A program made the translations under genes and the position numbers. The notes beneath the pieces were generated by a model, which searched no databases, was not told the origin of the DNA, and saw only the letters and a list, made by a program, of their open reading frames with translations. A stretch of 64,000 bases of DNA, taken from contig NZ_NIRT01000014.1 of NCBI RefSeq assembly GCF_003207795.1, positions 1-64,000 of the forward strand, written 5' to 3'. Each line of letters starts with the position of its first letter. Within the stretch, counting starts at the first letter, position 1. The DNA is from Komagataeibacter nataicola (lineage in GTDB: Bacteria; Pseudomonadota; Alphaproteobacteria; Acetobacterales; Acetobacteraceae). Below, one piece after another: positions 8,464 through 18,686 of this stretch.

Positions 8464-9849
8464 ATGCCCCCCCAATCAAAACCTGTCCTGACCGAAGGCG
8501 AAGGCCTGCATGGCGCAGCCCGCGTGCGTGCCGTGACCGCCATTGCCCTTGCGGTGCTGCTCGCCCTGCTGGATTACGCCATCGCCAACGTGGCGCTGCC
8601 CACGATTGCGGCGGATATTCATGTCTCGCCCGCCTCGTCGGTCTGGATCGTCAATGCCTACCAGCTGGCCAGCGTGGTCTCGCTGCTGCCCATGGCGGCC
8701 CTGGGCACGCGCATCGGCTTTGCAAGACTGTGCCAGATCGGGCTGGCGCTGCTGACCGTGGCCTCGCTGTTCTGCGCCATGTCGCACTCATTGCTCATGC
8801 TCTCGCTGGCGCGCGCGGTGCAGGGCGTGGGCGGCGCGTGCATCATGAGTGTCAGCATCGCGCTGATCCGCTTCATCTACCCGCATGCCATCATCGGGCG
8901 CGGCATTGCGCTCAACGGGCTGATGGTGGCCCTTGGCGTGGGCGGCGGCCCGACCGTGGCGTCGATCATCCTGTCATTTGCCACATGGCCGTGGCTGTTT
9001 CTCATCAACATTCCGCTCGGGGTGACGGCACTGGTGCTGGCGCTGGTGTCGCTGCCGCGCACGCCGGTCAATCCCGGCTCGTTTGATGGCGTGAGCGCCG
9101 TGCTGAACGTGGTGGCGTTTGGCGCGCTTATCATGGCCGGTGATTCCGTGGCCCATCACGCAGGGGCGGCGCAGGTGGTGGCCCTGGTGGTGGCGGGTGT
9201 TGCGGCGGGCGTGCTGCTGGTGCGCCGCCAGCGCGGGCAGACTCACCCCATGTTCCCCATCGACATGCTGCGTATTCCCGCCTTTCGCATCGGCACGCTG
9301 GTGGGGTTCGTGGCCTTTATCGCCTCCAACCTGTTCATGATCTCGTTTCCGTTCACGCTGCAGTCGATGTTCCATTATCCGCCCGCAACCGTGGGCCTGC
9401 TCATGACGCCGTGGCCGGTGGGCATCATGGCGGTCTCGCCGGTCATCAGCCGCCTGAGCGACAGGGTGCCTGCGGCCATCCTGTCCTCGGTGGGGCTGTT
9501 CATGACCTCGATGGGGTTTCTCGCCCTTTACCTGCTGCCGCCTGATCCGGGCTGGTTCAACATTGCCTGGCGCATCATGCTGGCTGGTATGGGGTTTGGC
9601 ATTTTCCAGCCGCCCAACAACCGGGTGATGATGGTGACTGCCCCGCCGGGGCGCTCGGGCGGGGCCTCGGGCATGGTGCAGATTGCGCGGCAGTGCGGGC
9701 AGGCCACCGGGGCGATGTGCGTGGCCATGGCCTTTGGCCTGATTGCGCATGACGCGGAACGGGACTGCCTGGGCTTTGGCGCGGTCGTGGCCATGATTGG
9801 CGTGCTGTGCAGCGCCAGCCGCCTGATCTGGCGGCCTGCGACGCGTTGA
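8464..9849 (+). CDS. MFS transporter, DHA2 (14-helix) drug-exporter type
   Basis: 461-residue inner-membrane proton antiporter. LLDYAIANVALPTIAADI near the first helix and WIVNAYQLASVVSLLPMAA are hallmarks of the DHA2/EmrB-QacA group, and motif C is recognisable as GVGGGPTVAS. About 14 hydrophobic segments can be counted. Typical roles are export of drugs or toxic metabolites; the substrate is unknown. No EmrA-type membrane-fusion partner is adjacent, so it may act alone. The start at 8464 follows a gap of about 130 bases after a double-hairpin repeat. Confidence 0.85.
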   Translation: MPPQSKPVLTEGEGLHGAARVRAVTAIALAVLLALLDYAIANVALPTIAADIHVSPASSVWIVNAYQLASVVSLLPMAALGTRIGFARLCQIGLALLTVASLFCAMSHSLLMLSLARAVQGVGGACIMSVSIALIRFIYPHAIIGRGIALNGLMVALGVGGGPTVASIILSFATWPWLFLINIPLGVTALVLALVSLPRTPVNPGSFDGVSAVLNVVAFGALIMAGDSVAHHAGAAQVVALVVAGVAAGVLLVRRQRGQTHPMFPIDMLRIPAFRIGTLVGFVAFIASNLFMISFPFTLQSMFHYPPATVGLLMTPWPVGIMAVSPVISRLSDRVPAAILSSVGLFMTSMGFLALYLLPPDPGWFNIAWRIMLAGMGFGIFQPPNNRVMMVTAPPGRSGGASGMVQIARQCGQATGAMCVAMAFGLIAHDAERDCLGFGAVVAMIGVLCSASRLIWRPATR

Positions 9850-9861
9850 TAAAAAAATAAG

Positions 9862-9943
9862 AACAGTTTTTGGGTGTCGCCTTTTTTCAAAAAGGCGGCG
9901 TCTTCTGAAGCTTTTTGGAAATAGCTTCAACAAAAACTTTTAT
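9862..9943. repeat. Dispersed double-hairpin element, copy 4
   Basis: Starts ACAGTTTTTGGGTGTCGCC, first hairpin GTCGCC/GGCGGC, second GAAGCTTTTT with a diverged right arm, ends CAAAAACTTTTATAA. Follows the MFS gene. Confidence 0.8.
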
Positions 9944-10017
9944 AATTTCAGGATATTATTGAGCCTGACTGTTCAAACAGCCTCTCAAAAAAAGCGGCCT
10001 CCGAAGACTTTCGGCTG

Positions 10018-10494
10018 TCAGACCAGCAGGTCGGCGGTCAGCGCATTGGTGGCGGCAATGGCATCAGCAGCGCTCAGGCGCACCAGATAGCCGCGCTTGC
10101 CACCGTTGATGATGACATAGGGCTGCGCCAGCGCCTCGCGCGCCAGGGCGGTGCGTACGCGCCTGCGCTGGCCAAACGGGCTGATGCCTCCCACCCGGAA
10201 GCCCGTGCTGCGCTCGGCGTTGGCAGGCGGCATCATTTCGGCCGATTTGCCGCCAAAGGCCGCCGCAACCTTTTTCATGCTCAGGCTGGCCGCCACCGGC
10301 ACCACCGCGCAGGCGGGCTTGCCATCCACCAGCACCATCAGCGTCTTGAACACGCGCTCGGGGTTCTCGCCTATGGCAGTGGCTGCGTGGTTGCCGGTCT
10401 GGCCGGCGGTGGGGTCGTATTCATATTCCACCACCTCGAAGGCGATGCCCGCCTTCTGCAGGGCGGCAGCGCCCGGGGTTGCCTTGCTGCTCAT
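10018..10494 (-). CDS. ybaK: YbaK/EbsC family aminoacyl-tRNA deacylase
   Basis: 158 residues. YbaK-type trans-editing enzyme that hydrolyses Cys-tRNA(Pro) after mischarging by ProRS. The core is clear: VFKTLMVLVDGKPACAVVPV carries the conserved Lys, followed by GFRVGGISPFGQRRRV and the GKRGYLVRLS strand. The length matches the family. Its ATG overlaps the stop of the upstream SDR gene by 4 bases, so it is probably the last gene of a cvpA-purF-SDR-ybaK operon. Confidence 0.9.
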   Translation of the reverse strand: MSSKATPGAAALQKAGIAFEVVEYEYDPTAGQTGNHAATAIGENPERVFKTLMVLVDGKPACAVVPVAASLSMKKVAAAFGGKSAEMMPPANAERSTGFRVGGISPFGQRRRVRTALAREALAQPYVIINGGKRGYLVRLSAADAIAATNALTADLLV

Positions 10495-11227
10495 GCCACG
10501 GGCTCCTGCAGGTTGAGCGTTATGTACCGGCCCTGCGGCTGGGGGCCAGACTGGCAGAGCCGTACGATATGGGGCGCAATGTCGTTGGGCGTGGGCAGGC
10601 TGGCCATGTCGAGCGCGGGCATGGCCAGTTTGCGCAGGCGGGTGGCGACGGGGCCGGGTTCAAACAGGTTTATGCGCAGCGGGCTGCCTGTGGGCAGTTC
10701 GCGCACCCATGTGTTTACAATGGCTTCCTGTGCCGCGCGTGTTGCCGCCACCAGCCCCCAGAAGGGCGCGGGCTGGCGGGCATGTTGGTCGGTCAGGAAC
10801 ACCGCGCGCCCGGCCGGCGCGCGCTCGAGCAGGGGGGCAAGGGTGCGGATCAGCCGCCATGTGGTGAGCGGGCCGGTTTGCAGCGCGCGTTCCCAGTCTC
10901 TGGGTTGCAGGTGCGCCAGTGGCGAGAGCACGCCCAGCGTGCCCGCGCAGTGCACCACGCAGTCCAGCCGCCCGAACTGTGCCGCAATGGAGGGGCCGAG
11001 CGTATCAAGCTTTTCGCCATCGGTCAGGTCAAGCGGCAGCAGGGTGGCGCTGCGAGCCGTGTGCTGGCGGATCTGGTCATCCGCCTGTTCCAGCCCGCCC
11101 TGCGTGCGTGCGGTCAGGATGCAGCGCATCCCCGCCTGTGCCAGGGCAATGGCCACCGCCTGCCCGATGCCCCGGCTGGCCCCGGTAACGAGCGCCACCG
11201 GGCCTTCGGTCATGGCAGTGGGGCTGG

Positions 11228-11231
<4 letters not shown>
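10491..11231 (-). CDS. SDR-family protein lacking catalytic residues
   Basis: 246-residue Rossmann protein of the short-chain dehydrogenase family. The cofactor loop TGASRGIG is intact at about residues 16-23. The usual NNAG is HCAG. At the active-site helix, where SDRs read WGAYxASKAA, this protein has WGLVAATRAA: Tyr is Val and Lys is Arg, and the preceding Ser strand reads FLTDQ. The catalytic Ser-Tyr-Lys set is therefore absent, so dehydrogenase activity is doubtful. It overlaps purF upstream and ybaK downstream by 4 bases each, implying tight co-translation. It could be a nucleotide-binding regulatory or scaffold protein. Confidence 0.8.
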
Positions 11232-12742
<1,511 letters not shown>

Positions 12743-12794
12743 GGTGGGCGATCTTTCCTTGACGGACGGGGGCGGCGGGGACCGACGATAAGGT

Positions 12795-13319
12795 TCAGAT
12801 GGGCGCGTCATGCCGCGTCCCGGCGGGTTGCGCAAGATGCGCGGGGAAGTTATCGGGCGCGTGGGCGTGAAGATATGTCACGCTGTTGCCGATAAGGGGC
12901 ATGATGCGGCTGGTGCGCATCACCTCGGGCCATTCATCCGCGGGCACGAGGGCGGTAATGCCCGCATAGATCAGCACAAGGCACACATAGCCCCGCACCA
13001 GGCCAAACAGCAGGCCAAGCACGCGGTCCAGCCCTGACAGGATGGAACCCTGCACCGCCCGACCCGATAGATGGGCAGTGGTGGTAAAAATGACAAGAAG
13101 GGCCAGGAACAGCACCGCAAACGAGGCCAGCGAGGCCAGTGTGTGGTTGCTGATCCATTGTGTGGCGTAGGGCAGCAGCGCGCCGTACCATGCCACGGCC
13201 AGTATGGTGGCCATGACCCAGGCGGCAAGGCCAAGCACCTCACGCGAGAAGCCGCGAACGATACCCACCACCCCCGACAGCGCGGCTATGGCGATGGCTG
13301 TGATGTCAATCCAGTTCAT
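12795..13319 (-). CDS. cvpA: CvpA family membrane protein
   Basis: 174 residues, four or five hydrophobic segments, beginning MNWIDITAIAIAALSGVVGI, which is typical of CvpA. CvpA is an inner-membrane protein named for colicin V production and repeatedly found before purF; its biochemical role is not established. The gene is 52 bases upstream of the chosen purF start on the same strand. The C-terminal tail is polar. Confidence 0.9.
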   Translation of the reverse strand: MNWIDITAIAIAALSGVVGIVRGFSREVLGLAAWVMATILAVAWYGALLPYATQWISNHTLASLASFAVLFLALLVIFTTTAHLSGRAVQGSILSGLDRVLGLLFGLVRGYVCLVLIYAGITALVPADEWPEVMRTSRIMPLIGNSVTYLHAHAPDNFPAHLAQPAGTRHDAPI

Positions 13320-13494
13320 GCGTGCCGGGCCGGGGCAGGCCCCGCGGGCACGTAACAGGCATGGACCCGGTCCATCTTATCGCGACATTCCCTGCTGTTC
13401 CGCCAGCGGCCAGCTTATGCCACCCGCATGGCCTACCGGCTAGGCCAAAAAACGGTTCGTTGCGATTTCATGCAATCGGGGCGGGGTGGGGTGC

Positions 13495-13902
13495 TCAGGG
13501 CAGCTTGGTGGTGCGGATCTTCCACGGCCGTTTGCGCGCGCGGGTGGGGACGGAGGTGCGCTCGGCCGTGTTGAGTGCGAGCAGCAGGTTGCCCATGCGG
13601 GTGCGGCGGTCGATCTCGGTCCAGATATCCTCGGGGTCGATGCCAGACGCCACCCAGACCTCCAGCAGGTGGGTCAGCACATCGGCGCTGTGTTCCACCA
13701 GGCCCGCGTGGTCTTCGGTCATGAGGTCCATCACGCATTGCTCGGCAGCACAGGTAAAGGCGCGACCGCCGTGGCGTGTGGCGCGGTCGGCCTGCCCTGC
13801 CTGTGGCGCGGTGCTGTGCAGCCGCGCCAGCAGGCGGCCGAGCGCGTGGTCGGCGCGTGGTGCTTCAGCAGGGTTGGATGGCGTGTGGCGGGGGCGAAAC
13901 AT
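13495..13902 (-). CDS. HisE/MazG-like phosphoribosyl-ATP pyrophosphohydrolase homologue, degenerate
   Basis: About 135 residues from ATG 13902. The central part (EDHAGLVEHSADVLTHLLEV, then GIDPEDIWTEIDRRTRMG) follows the all-helical HisE/MazG nucleotide-pyrophosphohydrolase pattern. The first metal-binding helix, normally EExxE, reads AAEQCVMD, so catalytic acids are partly lost. It is not in a his operon; it lies between cvpA and metH. Possible roles: a diverged house-cleaning hydrolase or a non-catalytic relative. Confident on the fold resemblance, not on activity. Confidence 0.6.
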   Translation of the reverse strand: MFRPRHTPSNPAEAPRADHALGRLLARLHSTAPQAGQADRATRHGGRAFTCAAEQCVMDLMTEDHAGLVEHSADVLTHLLEVWVASGIDPEDIWTEIDRRTRMGNLLLALNTAERTSVPTRARKRPWKIRTTKLP

Positions 13903-13971
13903 AATGCAATGATGGGCATCATTTTCGGCACCGGTCAACAAGTCCCGCCGGGTGGCGGAACACCGTTTTTG

Positions 13972-16900
13972 TCAGATCGAGAAATACTTCGCGTGTGGGT
14001 TGAAAATGACCAGCGCCGAGGTGGACTGCTCGGGGTGGAGCTGGAAGCCATCGGTCAGCGAGACGCCGATCTTTTCCGCATCGAGCAGTTTCAGGATTGG
14101 CTCCTGTTCCTCCAGCCGGGGGCAGGCGGGGTAGCCGAACGAATAGCGCGAGCCGCGATAGCCCTGCTGGAGCAGCTTCGCCATGTCGCGGTCATCCTCG
14201 GCGGCGAAGCCCATCTCGGCGCGGATGCGCTTGTGGGTGTATTCCGCCATGGCTTCCGCCATCTCGACCGACAGGCCATGCAGGTAGAGGTAGTCCTTGT
14301 AGCGATCCGCCTCGAACCATTCCCGCGCACGGTCGGAGGCATCCTGCCCCACGGTCACCACCTGCAGGCCGATCACGTCGCGCTGTGCATCATCGATATC
14401 GCGCACGAAGTCGGCAATGCAGGCCCCGTCCGCGCGCGGCTGGCGGGGCAGCGTGAAGCGGGCAGCCTCGGTGGTGCCGTCCTCACCAAACAGCACGAGG
14501 TCGTTGCCTTCGCCCGCCGCCTTCCAGTAACCGTAGCTGGCCTTGGGGTGCAGGATGTCCTGCTCGGCGCACAGGGCCAGCATGTGGCGCAGCACCGGGC
14601 GCAGTTCCTTGCGTGCCCAGACCATGAAGTCATCAAGCGAGCGGCCCTGTTTGCGAAAGCCCCACTGGAACTGGTACAGCGAGCGCTCATTGAGGAACGG
14701 CAGCACGGCCTCCGGCGTGGCTTCAAGCACACGCGGGCCCCAGAACGGCGGGGTCAGCACGGGTTCGTCCGCCGTCAGCTTCTCGCGCCGGGCGCGGGCG
14801 GCGGGCACATCCACCGGGCCGAAGCCACGGTTTTCTGCGGCCTCGATGTCCTGCGTGCGGTTGGTGCGCGTGGCCTTGCCCGCGCGGCGGGACTGGATGG
14901 CGGCAAGGTAGGTGTCGAACTCGCCCTGCGCCACCTTGTCCATCAGCGACAGGCCATCAAACGCATCACGCGCATAGGCCACGCGCCCGCCTTCGCCATA
15001 GGCTGCGGTGCAGTCCTCTTCCACATAGTTGCGGGTAAGGGCCGCGCCCCCGAGCATGACCGGCACGTCCACGCCCTGGCGGTTCATTTCCTCAAGGTTT
15101 TCACGCATGATGACGGTGGACTTGACCAGCAGGCCGGACATGCCGATCGCATCGGCCTTGTGCTCGCGGGCTGCCGCGATCATGTCGGCCACCGGCACCT
15201 TGATGCCGAGGTTGATGACCCGGTAGCCGTTATTGGTGAGGATGATGTCGACAAGGTTCTTGCCGATGTCATGCACGTCGCCCTTGACGGTGGCCAGCAC
15301 CATGGTGCCACGGGTCTGGCCCTCGCTGCGCTCCATATGGGGCTCGAGCCAGGCGACGGCGGCTTTCATCGTCTCGGCGGACTGCAGCACGAAGGGAAGC
15401 TGCATCTTGCCCGCGCCAAACAGTTCGCCCACCACCTTCATGCCATCGAGCAGCACGGTGTTGATGATGTCGAGCGGGGCCATGTCCTGCATGGCCTCGG
15501 CCAGATCGTCTTCCAGCCCCTTGCGGTCGCCATCGACGATGCGGTCTTTCAGCCGTTCGGGCGCGGTCTCGGCGCGGGCCTTCTTCACGGCATCGGCGGC
15601 CTTGCGGTCGGCGAAGATTTCCAGCATGCGCTGCAGCGGGTCATAGCCCTCGGCGCGGCGGTCGAAGATCAGGTCCTCGGCCACCTTTACTTCCTCGGCG
15701 GCGATGAGGTGCAGCGGGCGGATTTTCGAAACGTGCACGATCGCCGCCGTCATGCCCGCGCGCACCGCGTGGTCAAGGAACACCGAGTTCAGCACCGCGC
15801 GCGCCGCCGGGTTCAGGCCAAACGAGATGTTCGACAGCCCCAGCACGATCTGGATATCGGGGAAGCGCTCGCGGATCAGGCGGATGCCCTCCAGCGTCCA
15901 TTCGCCCAGCTTGCGGTCATCTTCCGTGCCGGTGCCGATGGTGAAGGTCAGCGGGTCGATCATCAGGTCGGATTGCGGCAGGCCATGCTTTTCGCACGCG
16001 AATTCGACCAGTCTCGTTGCGATGCGCAGCTTGTCTTCCGCCGTCTTGGCCATGCCCACTTCATCAATGGTCAGGGCAATGACCGAGGCGCCGAACTTGC
16101 GTGCGAGCAGCATGCGCTCGTTGGCGATGGCTTCCCCATCCTCGAAGTTGATGGAGTTGATGATGGGCTTGCCGCCATGCAGCTTGAGTGCGGCCTCGAT
16201 CACCGGGGTCTCGGTGGAATCAATGACCAGCGGCGCGTTGACCGAGGAGGTGAAGCGGGTAACGACCGCGTTCATCTCGCGCATTTCGTCACGGCCGACG
16301 AAGGCGGTGCAGATGTCGAGCGCGTTCGAGCCTTCGGCCACCTGCTCGCGGCCCAGCGCCACGCAGCCATCCCAGTCGCCCGCTTCCTGCAACTGCCGCC
16401 ACTTCTTGGACCCGTTGGCGTTGCAGCGCTCGCCGATCGAGAAGTAGCTGTTCTCCTGGCGCAGCGGCACCTGCGAATACAGGCTGGCAACAGACGGAAT
16501 CCACACCGGCTTGCGCGGCACGGGGGCGGGGCGGATGCGGCCCGTGCCCTCGGCGCGCTTACGCAGCATCTGGTCAAGCGCCTGCGTGTGCGGCGTGGAG
16601 GTGCCGCAGCAGCCGCCGATGAGGTTCAGGCCATCTTCGGTAATGAAGCGGTCTACCCAGCTTGCCATCTCGGCGGGAGTGAGCGGGTAGTGGGTGGTGC
16701 CGTTGACCAGTTCAGGCAGGCCGGCATTGGGCTGGACCGAGATCAGGCCGGGCCAGTTCTCGCTCAGCCAGCGCACGTGCTCGGCCATTTCCTGCGGGCC
16801 GGTGGCGCAGTTCAGGCCCATCAGCGGCACATCGAGCGCGTTGATGACCGTGGCGGCGGCGGCGATGTCGGGGCCGACGAGCAGCGTGCCCGTGGTCTCG

Positions 16901-17481
16901 ACCGTGACCTGCACGAAGATGGGGGTATCAACACCCATCTCGGCGCGTGCGATCTTGGCGGCATTGACGGCAGCCTTGATCTGTAGCGTGTCCTGACAGG
17001 TCTCGATGAGGAAGCAGTCCACGCCGCCTTCGATCAGGCCGCGGCACTGCTCGGCAAGGCCGGCTTCGAGCGTGTCGTAATCGATATTGCCCAGTGAGGG
17101 CAGCTTGGTGCCCGGCCCGATGGAGCCGACCACATAGCGGTGGCGGCCATCGGCAAAGGTCTCGGCGGCTTCACGCGCCAGATGGCCTGCGGTGCGGTTG
17201 ATCTCGCGCGCGCGGTCGGCCAGCCCGAATTCGGCCAGGGTGATGGGCGAGCCGCCAAAGCTGTTGGTTTCCACCATATCCGCCCCGGCCTCGAAGTAGC
17301 CACGGTGGATTTCACGCACCAGTTCGGGGCGCGAGAGGTTCAGGATTTCGGTGCAGTTTTCCTGCCCCCAGTAATCACGCTCGACCTCAAGGTCCAGAAG
17401 CTGTACGCGCGAACCCATCCCGCCGTCACACAGCAGGACCTGGTCGCGGAGGGCATCGAGAAGGTGGGGGCGAGTGGTCAT
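13972..17481 (-). CDS. metH: Cobalamin-dependent methionine synthase
   Basis: Transfers methyl from methyltetrahydrofolate to homocysteine through cobalamin. About 1169 residues, full length. Domains in order: homocysteine-binding barrel from residue 1 (VLLCDGGMGSRVQLLDL, GGCCGTS zinc Cys pair near 310), pterin-binding barrel (about 340-600, SIGERCNANGSKKW), cobalamin cap plus Rossmann module with GDVHDIGKNL, whose His is the lower cobalt ligand, and the C-terminal AdoMet reactivation domain ending RGSRYSFGYPACPRLEEQ. ATG 17481 has AGGA six bases upstream. No clear cobalamin riboswitch was found ahead of it. Confidence 0.97.
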   Translation of the reverse strand: MTTRPHLLDALRDQVLLCDGGMGSRVQLLDLEVERDYWGQENCTEILNLSRPELVREIHRGYFEAGADMVETNSFGGSPITLAEFGLADRAREINRTAGHLAREAAETFADGRHRYVVGSIGPGTKLPSLGNIDYDTLEAGLAEQCRGLIEGGVDCFLIETCQDTLQIKAAVNAAKIARAEMGVDTPIFVQVTVETTGTLLVGPDIAAAATVINALDVPLMGLNCATGPQEMAEHVRWLSENWPGLISVQPNAGLPELVNGTTHYPLTPAEMASWVDRFITEDGLNLIGGCCGTSTPHTQALDQMLRKRAEGTGRIRPAPVPRKPVWIPSVASLYSQVPLRQENSYFSIGERCNANGSKKWRQLQEAGDWDGCVALGREQVAEGSNALDICTAFVGRDEMREMNAVVTRFTSSVNAPLVIDSTETPVIEAALKLHGGKPIINSINFEDGEAIANERMLLARKFGASVIALTIDEVGMAKTAEDKLRIATRLVEFACEKHGLPQSDLMIDPLTFTIGTGTEDDRKLGEWTLEGIRLIRERFPDIQIVLGLSNISFGLNPAARAVLNSVFLDHAVRAGMTAAIVHVSKIRPLHLIAAEEVKVAEDLIFDRRAEGYDPLQRMLEIFADRKAADAVKKARAETAPERLKDRIVDGDRKGLEDDLAEAMQDMAPLDIINTVLLDGMKVVGELFGAGKMQLPFVLQSAETMKAAVAWLEPHMERSEGQTRGTMVLATVKGDVHDIGKNLVDIILTNNGYRVINLGIKVPVADMIAAAREHKADAIGMSGLLVKSTVIMRENLEEMNRQGVDVPVMLGGAALTRNYVEEDCTAAYGEGGRVAYARDAFDGLSLMDKVAQGEFDTYLAAIQSRRAGKATRTNRTQDIEAAENRGFGPVDVPAARARREKLTADEPVLTPPFWGPRVLEATPEAVLPFLNERSLYQFQWGFRKQGRSLDDFMVWARKELRPVLRHMLALCAEQDILHPKASYGYWKAAGEGNDLVLFGEDGTTEAARFTLPRQPRADGACIADFVRDIDDAQRDVIGLQVVTVGQDASDRAREWFEADRYKDYLYLHGLSVEMAEAMAEYTHKRIRAEMGFAAEDDRDMAKLLQQGYRGSRYSFGYPACPRLEEQEPILKLLDAEKIGVSLTDGFQLHPEQSTSALVIFNPHAKYFSI

Positions 17482-17681
17482 GGTTATCCTGAAATCCTGG
17501 TGAATGCCGGGCAACAGCCAGTGTCTGCCGCGGTTTTCCAGCGCGGTCTGTCCGGGCCGGGCTTGCATATGGATCGGTCTGGTGCCTTTTATTCCCCGAA
17601 CTTTCCGCCGGTGTCCAGCACCATTGGCTCAAATGAAAAAACGCCGCCAAGCCGGAGTGATGAGAAGTGGAGGACGCCATA

Positions 17682-18041
17682 ATGGCAGATGGGCGGATTG
17701 TGGTGGAATTCGTGGCGGCTGACGGAGCTGTAACCCCGCGTGCCGATACGCTGCTGGTGGTGGGTGATGGCAGGCAGCCCGGCCCGGCTGAAGGCTGGGC
17801 AGGCATGGTGGTGGCGCAGCCTGCTGCAACCGCCTTCACGCATGCGCTGGGTTGCCAGTGCTGCCTGCCGCGTGGCGGCCTTGCGGGGCTGATGGGCGAT
17901 CTCTTTCGCAAGCGTGCGACCGGCGGGCTGAAATGGTTTACCCGTCTGGTGGTGGTGCCGCCGCCGGGGCAGGAAGCCTTATGGCGTGCCAGCATGGAAA
18001 AGGATGTGCTGGCGCAGGCCCGGTTCCGCGTGGAAAACTGA
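17682..18041 (+). CDS. Small CobW/COG0523-like protein with CxCC motif but no P-loop
   Basis: 119 residues, divergent from metH. The segment LGCQCCLPRGGLAGLMGDLF followed by a basic-aromatic stretch and LVVVPPPG matches the part of CobW-family metallochaperones that starts at the metal-binding GCxCC motif and runs into the strand that normally reads VIETTG. The protein ends near the equivalent of LLAARFRL. The N-terminal GAGKTT P-loop is missing; about 60 unrelated-looking residues replace it, and the C-terminal CobW domain is absent. GGAGG lies 8 bases before the ATG. It could be a stand-alone metal-binding domain linked to cobalt/zinc handling near MetH. Function is inferred. Confidence 0.55.
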   Translation: MADGRIVVEFVAADGAVTPRADTLLVVGDGRQPGPAEGWAGMVVAQPAATAFTHALGCQCCLPRGGLAGLMGDLFRKRATGGLKWFTRLVVVPPPGQEALWRASMEKDVLAQARFRVEN

Positions 18042-18112
18042 CAGGGTAGCCGCAGAATATCGGTTCTGCACGCAGTTGGGCTGTGTTTGAAGCAGGTCAT
18101 TGATAAAAAAGA

Positions 18113-18193
18113 AAAGTTTTTGAATGTCGGCTTTTTCAGAAAGGCGATGTCTTTCGAAGCGTTTTGCAAAAAGCTTCACAAAAAACTTTTTGA
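18113..18193. repeat. Dispersed double-hairpin element, copy 5
   Basis: AAAGTTTTTGAATGTCGGC at the left, CGAAGCGTTTTGCAAAAAGC in the middle, ACAAAAAACTTTTTG at the right, with scattered mismatches. It lies 70 bases after the CobW-like gene. Confidence 0.75.
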
Positions 18194-18242
18194 TTTCAGT
18201 ATTTTATTTGGTATTTCTCCAAATTTCGTGTTTGGGCGTGTG

Positions 18243-18490
18243 ATGCGAAAAAGCCGCAACGGCTATGGCGAGAAGATGGTTTTGAGTGACGAGGGCCATG
18301 TCATGCTGCCCATTTCGCAAGGTCTCGCGCCACCTGCATGAACTTTATGGCGTGGATGCGTTTTCCGCCCCGAATTAGGGGCGCGTATGGAGTTATTGCG
18401 CTCTGATGGCTCCCATGGCCTCTGCCGAGAAAGCCTATGGGGCAGCAATATGCCGCTATCATCCAGTCATGGGAGGATATCATCCCCTTT
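18243..18490 (+). pseudogene. Decayed IS256-family transposase fragments
   Basis: Three short blocks in different frames match consecutive parts of mutator/IS256 transposases: RNGYGEKMVLSDEGHVMLPI (from 18243), RHLHELYGVDAF followed by a stop (about 18330-18375), and WGQQYAAIIQSWEDIIPF-like sequence (about 18434-18490). Large internal deletions and frame changes separate them. It marks the left border of the AT-rich glycosyltransferase block. Confidence 0.6.
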
Positions 18491-18686
18491 CCGCGTGCAG
18501 TCAGGGCCAGGGGAGGCCGCTTTATCCATGACAAAGCGGCTTTCTGTGGCCTGGACCGGGTAGAAAACAGAATGGATCATGCCCAAGGTCCGGTTTGCTA
18601 TTCTCTTTGGGGACGCTCCGTATGGGCAATCTGGTCATCGGGACACATAACCATGTTCCGCACACGAGATTCCTGACAGTTCCCGA

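Noticed and set aside
13486-16986. A 1166-codon open frame on the plus strand, antisense to metH
   Set aside because: The composition (His/Ala/Gly/Arg/Val-rich, no recognisable domain) is the usual mirror frame of a GC-rich gene. metH on the other strand is complete with all domains.
17482-17680. Possible cobalamin riboswitch upstream of metH
   Set aside because: A GGACAGACCGCGC stretch loosely resembles a B12 box, but spacing and the other conserved blocks (GCCACTG, the GGGAA helix) are missing.
17426-18169. 247-codon minus-strand frame opposite the CobW-like gene
   Set aside because: Crosses the metH start and a double-hairpin repeat; no domain or ribosome site, whereas the plus-strand gene has GGAGG and a family motif.
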